Source: UBA11650 sp963997925 (GTDB taxonomy: Bacteria > Chloroflexota > Dehalococcoidia > Lucifugimonadales > UBA3495). From it: a stretch of 7,875 nucleotides of DNA. The notes under the pieces are model-generated. The model did not search any database. It saw only the letters and a program-made list of their open reading frames with translations, and was not told the DNA's origin. The translations under genes were made by a program, and so were the position numbers. Positions within the stretch are counted from its first letter, which is position 1, and the number at the start of each line of letters is the position of its first letter. The stretch is from positions 1 through 7,875 of the forward strand of contig CAXEOX010000133.1 in the NCBI GenBank assembly GCA_963997925.1. Direction: 5' to 3'. This document shows positions 1 to 6,351 of this stretch, piece by piece.

Positions 1-71
1 AGTTGCCTACTACAATAGGATGCGTCGAATCGTGGTAGAAAAACCGGTCTAGTTGTAACTCCGGCGCGGGA

Positions 72-806
72 TTACTTTTCTTTGACGAACATGGCTAGGA
101 TGGTCTGGGCAATCTCATCGGCGTTGCGGCCCATGGAGGCCATGGCGGGTAGCAATCCCAGAGAAATCTCGGGGTCTTCAGACACCGCCGTCAGGAACAC
201 GGGCCGTGGCAGATAGTAACAGGTCATCGGTTCTATGGCGGTCACGGTAGCCGAGCGCGGCAATCCGTCGATCAGCCCAATCTCCCCGAAGGACTCTCCT
301 TGGGCCAGAGTTGCCAGGTCTACGGCCAGATCGCCGCTGGCAGCCGGTTTGGTTACCTGGGCCATCCCGGACTTGATGATGTAGAGCCCGTCGGTGGGCT
401 CGTTTTCCTTGATGACGTGGCCGGTAGGGAGGGCGACTAGATGTATCCTGGACGCCAGTTTCTGTAGAACTTCCCGACTAAGGTGCTTAAACAACTGCAC
501 GTTGGCGAGGAAGTTCGCCTTGTCCTCGATACTGGACACGAATCTTGGCCGGACCTGACCGTCGCCTCTGACGCTGGTTGCCTGGACCTCTGGCGCCGGT
601 GACGCTTCCGGTTCCGATTGCGCTGCCGGCTCTGGTTCGCGTTCCGGTTCGAACACCGGCTCCGTATAGCAGTTGGGACAATTCATGACCCCGGAACTTT
701 CGCACTCGGGGCATATCTCGTCGCCGGATCTGCCAATCTTTCCCAGTCCTCGGCATTTTGAGCAGACCACGGTGCTACTGTCCTGACATACAGTGCAATT
801 TGGCAT
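72..806 (-). CDS. DnaJ-like zinc module fused to a cyclic-nucleotide-binding domain
   Basis: This 244-residue protein has two visible parts. Residues 1-46 contain four CxxC pairs (C4/C7, C15/C18, C32/C35, C43/C46), the second inside CSKCRGLGKI; this resembles the paired zinc ribbons of the DnaJ cysteine-rich domain (CxxCxGxG). A Glu/Pro/Ala-rich linker covers about 49-80. Residues 95-215 form a Crp-type cyclic-nucleotide-binding domain: the phosphate-binding cassette GESFGEIGLIDGLPRSA (170-186) keeps the Glu (E175) and Arg (R184) that contact the ribose and phosphate in the family. Only about 30 residues follow and no helix-turn-helix is seen, so it is probably a soluble cNMP-responsive adaptor rather than a transcription factor. 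No signal peptide or membrane helix is apparent. The start is the ATG at 806, 51 bases downstream of the monooxygenase stop on the same strand, so co-transcription is likely. The SD is weak (AGG about 7 bases upstream). The partner and ligand are unknown. Confidence 0.85.
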   Translation of the reverse strand: MPNCTVCQDSSTVVCSKCRGLGKIGRSGDEICPECESSGVMNCPNCYTEPVFEPEREPEPAAQSEPEASPAPEVQATSVRGDGQVRPRFVSSIEDKANFLANVQLFKHLSREVLQKLASRIHLVALPTGHVIKENEPTDGLYIIKSGMAQVTKPAASGDLAVDLATLAQGESFGEIGLIDGLPRSATVTAIEPMTCYYLPRPVFLTAVSEDPEISLGLLPAMASMGRNADEIAQTILAMFVKEK

Positions 807-857
807 TACAACCTGTCCATCTTATCTGTCTCTGTAGATCCCGCCGGATCAGTCGAT

Positions 858-2348
858 TTACCCGTGGGGTAAAGGGCGGGATATCAGGTCTTTTATCCGA
901 TCAGTCATGTCCGATTGGTCGTAGGCGTTCAGCAGATTGATGCGGTTCCGGTTGGGGTCTCCGCCGTGCCAATATTCGTAGACTTCCTGGCGCATGCCGA
1001 AGGAGGAGACGGCCAAGTCGTGGGCCATTCGGAACAGCCTGGACTTGTACTCAACGTCCACTCCCTTGCCGCGCATGTACCTTTCTAAGTCGCGGCGAAG
1101 CTCGGGATTGGCCAAGTCTTTTTCGCTGGGCTGCATAATCAATCCGGAACCCGATATCTCCCGTAGGAGTTCAATCATCCGAGCTGATGTCTGGGCGAAG
1201 TAGATATTCATCCCCGTCATTGGCCCCAGGGACATCAGCCCACCTTCGGTCATGAATGAGGTGTGTTCCAGACCGTCCATGGCATGCCGCCACATCTCGG
1301 TGTAGGTAACCATCTCACCCAGTTTGGCCGACACCTCCCGGTACTCTTTCACTCCTATCGCTTCCGCTACCATGGTGGCGACCCCGGTCATGAGCTTCAT
1401 TCGCTCGTGGATCCGGCAGAGATTAGACCATCCCATAAAGTTGATGCCGCCGCCGAACCGCTGGAGCAACGGGGCGGCCTCGTAAAGCATGAAAACCCGC
1501 TCCCAGGGCACCAGGACATTTTCGAAGAAGAGCATCGAGTCCTGTTCGTCATACAACCTACCCAGAGGGTGGCCGTATGAACCGGGCCATTGAGAAACCG
1601 GTTCGCGGCAGAGAATCTTCATGCCGGGACTGTTGGTGGGGATGGAGAAGGCTAGCACGAACCGGGGGTCTGCCCGCCTGACGAATGTTGCGGAGAGAGA
1701 AACATAGGTCTCGTTGCTGATGGGAGCGGCGGTGGCCAGTTGCTTAGCACCGGTGACGATGATGCCGTCCTTGGTTTCCTCCACCACATGCAGGGCGACT
1801 TCCTCTTCGAGGGCGGCTCGTTGCTGGTTCTGGGGCTGTTCGCTACGATCCACCTGGGGGTCCCCCAAAGCGTGGGTCAGGAAAAGGTCGTTCTCAGTGC
1901 AGAAGCGCTGGTAGTTGACTATATTCTCGCCAAAGTCGCAATGCGGGTTTTTCACTGCGCTAAGGGCATCCTTGGTGTTGTACAGCGTGATGATGTGGGG
2001 CGCCAAGATGTCGGGGCTGCGGCCCAGTTGCCCCCATGACTGCTCATTCCAGAGTTCGCTGTTCCGGCGTTTCTTTTTCAAGTCGTCCATGGACCGTGGC
2101 AAGAGCCAGGACAGACTACAACGGTTCCCGGTCTCCGGGGAGATAAAAGTCATCTCGTCTTTATATTCGTCGCTCACTTGGAGGTCATATATACGGGCTA
2201 GTTCGTGGACCATGCCGGTTAGAGCTGGATGGGTAGTTACATCTTGGACCCTTTCGCCGTCCAGCCAAACTTCACGGTTGTCTCTGAGGCTTTCGATGAA
2301 CCGGGCACCGGTCATTGCTCCGAGAGCGGAAGTAGCGTCCAGAGCCAT
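858..2348 (-). CDS. HpaB-family flavin-dependent monooxygenase (4-hydroxyphenylacetate 3-monooxygenase-like oxygenase component)
   Basis: This 496-residue protein has the usual HpaB length and fold order (acyl-CoA-dehydrogenase-like). Family landmarks include GARFIESLRDNREVWLDGER near the N-terminus, GRSPD (109-113), LTHALGDPQVDRS (157-169), TGAKQLAT (199-206), FFENVLVPWERVF (274-286), SGLIMQPSEKDLANPE (401-416) and a C-terminal SSFGMRQEVYEYWHGGDP segment. Characterised members use FADH2 from a separate reductase (HpaC) to hydroxylate phenols in the cytoplasm. R110 and H159 appear to match the substrate-binding Arg and His of HpaB, whereas the position where HpaB has Tyr after GRxPD is Ile here. 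The substrate may therefore differ from 4-hydroxyphenylacetate, so no gene symbol is given. The family also includes halophenol monooxygenases and, more distantly, 4-hydroxybutyryl-CoA dehydratase. The start at 2348 is supported by AAGGAGGG five bases upstream. No reductase gene lies in the window. The zinc/cNMP-domain gene follows directly. Confidence 0.88.
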   Translation of the reverse strand: MALDATSALGAMTGARFIESLRDNREVWLDGERVQDVTTHPALTGMVHELARIYDLQVSDEYKDEMTFISPETGNRCSLSWLLPRSMDDLKKKRRNSELWNEQSWGQLGRSPDILAPHIITLYNTKDALSAVKNPHCDFGENIVNYQRFCTENDLFLTHALGDPQVDRSEQPQNQQRAALEEEVALHVVEETKDGIIVTGAKQLATAAPISNETYVSLSATFVRRADPRFVLAFSIPTNSPGMKILCREPVSQWPGSYGHPLGRLYDEQDSMLFFENVLVPWERVFMLYEAAPLLQRFGGGINFMGWSNLCRIHERMKLMTGVATMVAEAIGVKEYREVSAKLGEMVTYTEMWRHAMDGLEHTSFMTEGGLMSLGPMTGMNIYFAQTSARMIELLREISGSGLIMQPSEKDLANPELRRDLERYMRGKGVDVEYKSRLFRMAHDLAVSSFGMRQEVYEYWHGGDPNRNRINLLNAYDQSDMTDRIKDLISRPLPHG

Positions 2349-2453
2349 GGGGTCCCTCCTTACTGGCTGGGCCGGGCGGTGTGGACAAGCCCGGAAACCG
2401 CAGCTGAAAACTGAAAGTTAAGTCCTGGGCCGACTGCCATTGATATACCGATA

Positions 2454-2495
2454 GCATAGGATCGTATAATCATATGCGTCCGATTATCCTATCGC
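2454..2495. repeat. Imperfect inverted repeat overlapping the monooxygenase promoter (candidate operator)
   Basis: The left arm GCATAGGATCG (2454-2464) is matched by the reverse complement of the right arm CGATTATCCTATCGC (2481-2495), apart from two 2-base indels; the core ATAGGAT/ATCCTAT is exact. The arms flank and overlap the candidate -10 and -35 boxes, the arrangement expected for a regulator binding site. The A/T-rich context makes chance similarity possible, and no regulator gene with a DNA-binding domain is present in the window. Confidence 0.35.
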
Positions 2496-2497
2496 AA
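2469..2497 (-). promoter_or_regulatory. Candidate sigma70-type promoter for the monooxygenase gene
   Basis: Read on the minus strand, TTGCGA (2497-2492) and TATGAT (2474-2469) are separated by exactly 17 bases. They match the -35 and -10 consensus at 4 of 6 and 5 of 6 positions. Transcription would start near 2462, giving a leader of about 110 bases before the ATG at 2348. The boxes sit inside an imperfect inverted repeat, so repression at this site is possible. This is prediction from sequence only. Confidence 0.4.
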
Positions 2498-2720
2498 GAA
2501 TCGCTCCACCCGGAAAAGGCCGTCGAATTTACTTATAATCCGGGCTGAAACTCTTGAGGCTGTAACTGGAAGCCTGTGTTAACATATGCGATGGTTCCTC
2601 TCTGCGTAGGCAGCCGGTCCTCTTTCCATCCCAATAGCGAACCCGGAGCGTAGACCTACGGCACATCGCGACTCGTATAGCTTGCGGGGGAATCTGAGGG
2701 CGAATCCATGAGACCATATT

Positions 2721-2735
2721 CACCACATCGTGGTG
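2721..2735. repeat. Perfect 6-bp inverted repeat upstream of the desaturase gene
   Basis: CACCAC and GTGGTG flank a 3-base spacer (ATC), about 70 bases before the desaturase ATG. It could be a small RNA hairpin in the leader or a protein-binding palindrome. No T-tract follows, so it is not a terminator. It is short enough to occur by chance. Confidence 0.3.
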
Positions 2736-2804
2736 GGACACGCGAGCCGTCTTTGCGACTGACTCTATTCAAATCAGGACGTAGGACCGAGAAGATATAA
2801 ACAT

Positions 2805-3944
2805 ATGACCGAAGATACAACTTTGTCTTCAGTGGGCATTTTCCAGGATATTCCGGAAGAACCTGCTGCGGATTCACGCCAGGGAATCCAGGAACTCCTT
2901 TCCGACGGCGCGATTAACGGAGCGAACGGGGAGGCGAAGAACGTGGGTTCCTGGTCGAAAGACTATCAGGAACTGACCGGGCTAGTTAGGCAAAAAGGCC
3001 TACTTGCGAAACAACCCCGGTATTATGCCGCCAACTTTCTAATCACCCTGAGTATGATGGGCTTTGGTATCGCTATCCTGGCGGTGACCGATGCTCTTTG
3101 GGTGCATCTGCTTGACGCCGTTCTTCTTTCAACGGTGTTCGCACGGCTTGCGTTTCTAGGCCACGATGTGGGGCACCGGCAGATATTCCGGTCGGCTAGA
3201 CGGAACGACATGACGGGTCTGGGAATCGCGCTTCTGCTGGGTATGGAGCGGACTTGGTGGGTTGAAAAGCACAACCGGCATCACAGCAATCCGAATCAGA
3301 TGGGCATGGACCCGGACATGGACATTCCGGTTCTGGCTTTTTCCCAAGATGATGCCCGGTCTAAACGAGGCCTCTACCGCCTCATAGTCCGCTACCAGGT
3401 TTGGCTGTTCTATCCCATGTTGTCCATGGAGGGCATGCTTGGGTTGAGATTGGCGGGTTTCATATACCTGCTGCACAATAAGGGCAAGTATCCAGGCATT
3501 GAGCAGTTGCTGTTCGCCGGACACTTCGTGATTTACTTCGGTCTGCTGTTCTACCTACTGCCCACCTGGCATGCCGTTGGTTTCATCGTGATTCACCAAT
3601 TGCTGTTCGGCCTGCACATGGGCGCTGTTTTCGCCCCCAACCACAAGGGGATGCCCGTATTAGAGAAGGGTAGCGAGATTGACTATTTGACCCAGCAGGT
3701 GGTCACGGCCAGGAACATCAAGGCGAGTCCATTCATTGATTTCATGTACGGTGGGCTCAACTACCAGATCGAGCACCACCTCTTCCCCAACATGCCTCGC
3801 AACCGGTTGGGCGAAGCCCAGGAAATAGTGCGGGCGTTCTGCCTGGAGCGGTCCCTGCCTTACCATGAAACCGGCGTGTTCAAGTCCCATCGGGAGATTC
3901 TGGGGTACTTCAACGAGACGAGCGCACCGCTGAGGAAGAGTTAG
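2805..3944 (+). CDS. Membrane fatty-acid desaturase (acyl-lipid/acyl-CoA type, three histidine boxes)
   Basis: This 379-residue integral membrane di-iron enzyme would introduce double bonds into fatty acyl chains. The boxes are complete: HDVGH (120-124), HNRHH (156-160) and QIEHH (321-325, followed by LFPNMPR). An additional NHKG His (280) is also seen in the front-end/linoleoyl-CoA-desaturase-like branch that includes mycobacterial DesA3. Hydrophobic segments lie at about 77-118 (two helices) and about 233-276 (two helices), with the His boxes on the cytoplasmic side by family analogy. Residues 1-70 are hydrophilic and acidic; no cytochrome b5 HPGG motif is seen, so electrons must come from a separate ferredoxin or reductase that is not encoded here. 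The ATG start has only a weak SD (GAGAAG, 10 bases upstream), but no better in-frame start fits before the first helix. It stands alone on this strand, converging with the RraA-like gene. Regiospecificity cannot be read from sequence. Confidence 0.9.
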   Translation: MTEDTTLSSVGIFQDIPEEPAADSRQGIQELLSDGAINGANGEAKNVGSWSKDYQELTGLVRQKGLLAKQPRYYAANFLITLSMMGFGIAILAVTDALWVHLLDAVLLSTVFARLAFLGHDVGHRQIFRSARRNDMTGLGIALLLGMERTWWVEKHNRHHSNPNQMGMDPDMDIPVLAFSQDDARSKRGLYRLIVRYQVWLFYPMLSMEGMLGLRLAGFIYLLHNKGKYPGIEQLLFAGHFVIYFGLLFYLLPTWHAVGFIVIHQLLFGLHMGAVFAPNHKGMPVLEKGSEIDYLTQQVVTARNIKASPFIDFMYGGLNYQIEHHLFPNMPRNRLGEAQEIVRAFCLERSLPYHETGVFKSHREILGYFNETSAPLRKS

Positions 3945-4030
3945 TCCCGTTCGTCCTGAGCCCCGATTGGCATCGGAGCCTTGACAGAGCCGGATCTGCA
4001 GTAAGACCGGGTGCGCTAGGCTGCTTAGTG

Positions 4031-4756
4031 TCAGCCTCCCCGCTTCTTCCCGGTCTTTTCTTCAAATAGCTGCCAGGTCCGATCATTGAATGGATAGTAC
4101 TTGCCCGGAGAGCATTTCTCCACTGCCAATTGGGCCTTTATCACTTCCTCAACCTCTTCCCGTTCGTGGGCGATCTGAATCACCTCGTCCACGATGGCAT
4201 GAGGAACCACCACTGCTCCGTCATCATCGCCCACTACGGCGTCGCCGGGGCGGACCAAGACTCCTCCGCATTGGATCGCATCGTTGACCTGCCATGGCCA
4301 GAACTCGGCGGGCCCCTGCTTGGCGGTGGTGCTGGCGCTGTAGACGGGGAATCCGTATTCCTTCAGCGACACACTGTCCCTGGCCCCTCCGTCGGTTACC
4401 AACCCGCCCACTCCCCGCTGCATCAGCCGGAAGAACTTAATGTCGCCGCCGATGGAACTGTAGGTCCACCGCATGGCGTCGATGACCAGTACCTCGCCGG
4501 GGCCGCACAACTCAAAAGCCACGTATTCTGCCGATTGGTCGCCTTTGGGCTTGTCGTCAACCAGGTCGGGACGGTGTGGGACGAATCTAAGGGTGACGGC
4601 CCGGCCCGCCATCTTCTGGCCTAATTGGAGGGGGCGTGAACCTTCCACGTATCCCATGGGCCAGTTTTTCACCCACAGGGCATCAATCAAAGTTTGGGTG
4701 GGGATTCCTTTCAATACTTCCAAAGTTGCATCGGAGATGGGTGGCAGGTCTGACAT
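4031..4756 (-). CDS. RraA-like / HMG-CHA aldolase-family protein
   Basis: This 241-residue protein belongs to the RraA-like fold, long mis-annotated as 'demethylmenaquinone methyltransferase'. Key segments are IGGDI (102-106), GGLVTDGGARDS (117-128) with the R126-D127 pair equivalent to the catalytic Arg-Asp of HMG/CHA aldolases, and VRPGDAVVGDDDGAVVVP (168-185). Metal-dependent members cleave 4-hydroxy-4-methyl- or 4-carboxy-4-hydroxy-2-oxoacids to pyruvate, the last step of protocatechuate 4,5-cleavage and gallate pathways, and can decarboxylate oxaloacetate. It is longer than E. coli RraA (about 160 residues) and closer to the aldolase-type members. The RNase E inhibitor role is therefore less likely. 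The ATG at 4756 is preceded by GAGG with a 7-base gap. The LLM oxidoreductase lies upstream on the same strand, but about 470 bases of repeats and gene remnants separate them, so operon membership is uncertain. The exact substrate is unknown. Confidence 0.85.
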   Translation of the reverse strand: MSDLPPISDATLEVLKGIPTQTLIDALWVKNWPMGYVEGSRPLQLGQKMAGRAVTLRFVPHRPDLVDDKPKGDQSAEYVAFELCGPGEVLVIDAMRWTYSSIGGDIKFFRLMQRGVGGLVTDGGARDSVSLKEYGFPVYSASTTAKQGPAEFWPWQVNDAIQCGGVLVRPGDAVVGDDDGAVVVPHAIVDEVIQIAHEREEVEEVIKAQLAVEKCSPGKYYPFNDRTWQLFEEKTGKKRGG

Positions 4757-4799
4757 TTTCTTACCTCGTCTTGAAAGTCTAGTAATTGGTTGTGGGGGA

Positions 4800-4836
4800 G
4801 GGGAAATCCCCCCAACCCCCTTTTACGAAAGTGGGG
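4800..4836 (-). repeat. Hairpin repeat, copy A (reverse orientation)
   Basis: On the minus strand this reads CCCCACTTTCGTAAAAGGGG, then GTTGGGGGGATTTCCCC. It matches copies B and C in the CTTTCGTAAA loop-stem and the GGGGATTTCCCC end, with one interrupted stem position. It sits about 40 bases upstream of the RraA-like start codon. A bound protein site, REP/MITE-like element or RNA hairpin are all possible; there is no transposase nearby. Confidence 0.75.
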
Positions 4837-4877
4837 CTTTTCTGGTGCTACTCTGATAATAGGTCTGTTAGCTGGGG

Positions 4878-4948
4878 GGATGTCATGGACCAACGGGCGC
4901 ATGGAGTTCTCCCAGCCGGTTTGGTTATTCATATAGACGAAGATAATC
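4878..4948 (-). pseudogene. Decayed C-terminal fragment of an LLM oxidoreductase paralogue (remnant 1)
   Basis: Translated on the minus strand, this stretch contains YMNNQTGWENSMRPLVHDIP. It lines up with YMDDQTGWENSMRLLAQDVM (residues 333-352) of the intact LLM protein encoded from 6312. By eye about three quarters of the DNA positions agree over 66 bases, with mostly transitions. No body of the gene remains upstream (higher coordinates), where repeat B and a second remnant follow. The reading frame is open past the tail into repeat A, so the original stop is lost. It has no plausible start, and I read it as a relic, not a gene. Confidence 0.75.
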
Positions 4949-5027
4949 GCCCAATAATATGAGCTAAGTCCGTCATCTATTGCCTCGCCTCTTGCATCGG
5001 AATCTTAGAATAATCCCACTACTAATT

Positions 5028-5062
5028 CCCCCCTTTCGTAAAGGGGGCTAGGGGATTTCCCC
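5028..5062 (+). repeat. Hairpin repeat, copy B (forward orientation)
   Basis: This is the best-formed copy: CCCCCTTT, a 3-base CGT loop and AAAGGGGG form an 8-bp stem, followed by CTAGGGGATTTCCCC whose GGGGA/TCCCC ends can pair again. Its right end touches the stop codon (minus strand, 5062-5064) of a decayed LLM gene tail, mirroring the arrangement of copy C with the intact LLM gene. Confidence 0.8.
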
Positions 5063-5121
5063 TACTCCCGCGTTAGGTCAGACAGTAGGCGCATAGAGTC
5101 TCCCCAGCCTATGCGGTCCTC
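5062..5121 (-). pseudogene. Decayed C-terminal fragment of an LLM oxidoreductase paralogue (remnant 2)
   Basis: Translated on the minus strand, this gives EDRIGWGDSMRLLSDLTRE and a TAG stop at 5064-5062. It is alignable with DDQTGWENSMRLLAQD of the intact LLM protein (335-350), though shorter at its end by several residues. An in-frame TAA at 5127-5125 cuts it off from anything upstream. The stop abuts hairpin repeat B just as the intact gene's stop overlaps repeat C. It is more diverged than remnant 1, so the two are not simple copies of each other. Confidence 0.65.
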
Positions 5122-5197
5122 GATTTACTCGGAGCGAGGTTCGCCATGCATTACGCCGCCCCTCGCACCGGCATCGTGGAACATTCCGCAACTAACT

Positions 5198-5228
5198 CCC
5201 CCTTTCGTAAAGGGGACCGGGGGGATTT
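5198..5228 (+). repeat. Hairpin repeat, copy C (forward), overlapping the LLM stop codon
   Basis: CCCCTTT-CGT-AAAGGGG forms the stem, followed by ACC and GGGGGGATTT. The final TT of the repeat and the next A form the TAA stop of the LLM gene on the minus strand, so the repeat ends inside the gene. For LLM transcripts the hairpin falls just after the stop. It could slow or end transcription or protect the 3' end, although no T-tract follows on that strand. Confidence 0.8.
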
Positions 5229-6312
5229 ACTCCGGCACCAATTCCGCCAGCCGGGGCATGACGTCTTGGGCCAGCAGGCGCATGGAGTTTTCCCAGCCGG
5301 TCTGGTCGTCCATGTAATCGTAGATTAGGGTGAGCAGAGTGCCGAAGCCTCCGGACATCTGGTAAAGGTTTCTCAGTTTCTTCTCGACCGTGTCTGGCGA
5401 GCCGATGAGCCACAAGTGTTCGGCCATGTATTCGGGGCTGACCGATGAGTCCGGCATATCCGGGTCATGTTTGAAGACTTTTAGCAGGTCGAAAGCGTCG
5501 AACAAGGGCAGCAGGTAGTCCCGCCACACCCGGCCCAGCATACCGTTGACGCTCCGCTCGTAGGCTTCGTCGTCGCTTCCCGCCACGAAAACGTCCCGCA
5601 CAATTCGCCATTCCCGGCGGGATGGCGTTTTGCCGGTGCGGGCGGCGCCCTCTTCCACCGAGTCCCAATGACTGGCGATGTATTCGTTGTTCAAGCCTAG
5701 GCTCATGGGGATGAAGCCTCGTTCGCCGGCAATCTTCAAGGTTTCAGATCCGATGCTGACGGACGCCACGCCGATGGGTGGATGGGGTTTCTGGTAGGGG
5801 GTTAGGAAGTACTTGAGGGTGCCGTACATGGTGTCGGGAAGGTTGACGTTCCAGAATTTACCCTTGTATTCGAAGGGACCCTTGTTCTCCCAAATCTTCA
5901 AGATTATGTCAAGCGATTCCCGGGTCATCTCCCGGTGCTCGCCTGCGTTGCCGTCGACGTCGAAAAGTGTGTAGTCGCTGGGCAGTCCGCCGGAGCCGAT
6001 GCCGAACATGAACCGGCCTTGGGCCAGATGGTCCAGGTAGGCCACCCGGTGCGCCAGTTCCGCCGGGTGGTGGTAAGGTAGCAGATGGACCCCGGTGGCC
6101 AGCTTGATGTTCTTAGTCCTCATCAATGCCTGGGCAATCATTATGTCTGGCGCTGGGATCGGTTCCCATGGACTGGTGAAATGTTCTCCGATCCAGGCTT
6201 CGTCGTAGCCAAGGTCGTCGGCCAGGGACAAGCAGTCCAAGTCCCATTGATGAGCTTGGAACAACTCTCGTTCCGGTGGATGCGAGGGCATCATAAACAT
6301 TCCGTATCTCAT
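5227..6312 (-). CDS. LLM-class (luciferase-like) flavin-dependent oxidoreductase
   Basis: This 361-residue protein is a TIM-barrel flavin enzyme of the bacterial luciferase/LimB-like group, which oxygenates or oxidises organic substrates with reduced FMN or F420 from a separate reductase. The N-terminal beta strand MRYGMFMMPSHPP is typical. Other family landmarks are DEAWIGEH (37-44), LATGVHLLPYHHPAELAHR (71-89), LDHLAQGRFMFGIGSGG (93-109, the phosphate-binding region), KPHPPIGVAS (175-184) and GSPDTVEKKL (304-313). Length is normal. The ATG at 6312 is chosen because a perfect AGGAGG lies five bases upstream. A longer in-frame TTG start at 6378 would translate hairpin repeat D and is unlikely. 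The stop codon lies in repeat C. Two worn tails of relatives lie downstream. The MFS gene is divergent, separated by about 200 bases, so shared regulation with a transporter is plausible. FMN versus F420 use and substrate cannot be decided here. Confidence 0.9.
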   Translation of the reverse strand: MRYGMFMMPSHPPERELFQAHQWDLDCLSLADDLGYDEAWIGEHFTSPWEPIPAPDIMIAQALMRTKNIKLATGVHLLPYHHPAELAHRVAYLDHLAQGRFMFGIGSGGLPSDYTLFDVDGNAGEHREMTRESLDIILKIWENKGPFEYKGKFWNVNLPDTMYGTLKYFLTPYQKPHPPIGVASVSIGSETLKIAGERGFIPMSLGLNNEYIASHWDSVEEGAARTGKTPSRREWRIVRDVFVAGSDDEAYERSVNGMLGRVWRDYLLPLFDAFDLLKVFKHDPDMPDSSVSPEYMAEHLWLIGSPDTVEKKLRNLYQMSGGFGTLLTLIYDYMDDQTGWENSMRLLAQDVMPRLAELVPE

Positions 6313-6317
6313 AGCAT

Positions 6318-6323
6318 CCTCCT
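6318..6323 (-). promoter_or_regulatory. Shine-Dalgarno site deciding the LLM start
   Basis: AGGAGG on the minus strand, five bases before the ATG at 6312. It fixes the start 22 codons inside the longest open frame and keeps hairpin repeat D out of the coding sequence. Confidence 0.85.
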
Positions 6324-6351
6324 GTATGGCTCGGTGCCAGCGTACGGGGTA

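Larger units (their letters stand above)
2318..2804. other. Divergent control region between monooxygenase and desaturase genes
   Basis: The gene-free part runs from 2349 to 2804 (456 bases); the first 31 bases of this feature are the start of the monooxygenase gene. No supported ORF lies inside. It holds the monooxygenase SD, an A/T-rich block near 2440-2500 with promoter-like boxes in both directions, and two short palindromes further right (2649-2660 CGTAG-AC-CTACG and 2721-2735 CACCAC-ATC-GTGGTG). A plus-strand promoter could be TTGATA (2440-2445) with TATAAT (2465-2470), but the 19-base spacer is long and it would leave a leader of more than 300 bases for the desaturase. A second TATAAT at 2534-2539 has no convincing -35 box. 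Confidence 0.6.
4757..5226. other. Gene-free interval of hairpin repeats and decayed LLM gene tails
   Basis: No intact gene is seen in these 470 bases. The interval holds repeat copies at 4800-4836, 5028-5062 and 5198-5228 and two fragments (4878-4948, 5062-5121) whose minus-strand translation matches the C-terminus of the neighbouring LLM oxidoreductase. Copies at 5028 and 5198 also share a short flank on their left side (ACTAATTCCC versus ACTAACTCCC), suggesting duplication of a larger unit. Nothing recognisable was found at 4950-5020 or 5128-5190. Confidence 0.7.

Noticed and set aside
1915..2421. 168-codon plus-strand open frame
   Set aside because: It lies antisense to the well-supported HpaB-family gene, has a composition expected of its shadow, and shows no recognisable domain.
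2795..2801. GATATAA as a -10 box of the desaturase
   Set aside because: It lies immediately before the ATG, leaving no room for a transcript leader or ribosome site.
3959..3979. Hairpin CCGAT-TGGC-ATCGG after the desaturase as a terminator
   Set aside because: The stem is only 5 bp with a mismatch beyond and no T-tract on either strand.
4130..4624. 164-codon plus-strand open frame
   Set aside because: It is antisense to the RraA-like gene, whose conserved motifs occupy the same bases; no SD or family signature is seen.
4711..4932. 73-codon minus-strand open frame beginning NNQTGWENSM
   Set aside because: Only its first part has meaning, as a remnant of an LLM tail. The rest reads through repeat A and into the RraA-like start, so it is not a functional gene.
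4800..5228. CRISPR array from regularly spaced C/G-rich repeats
   Set aside because: Spacing is irregular (about 190 and 135 bases between copies), orientation differs between copies, and the spacers contain gene fragments; no cas gene is present.
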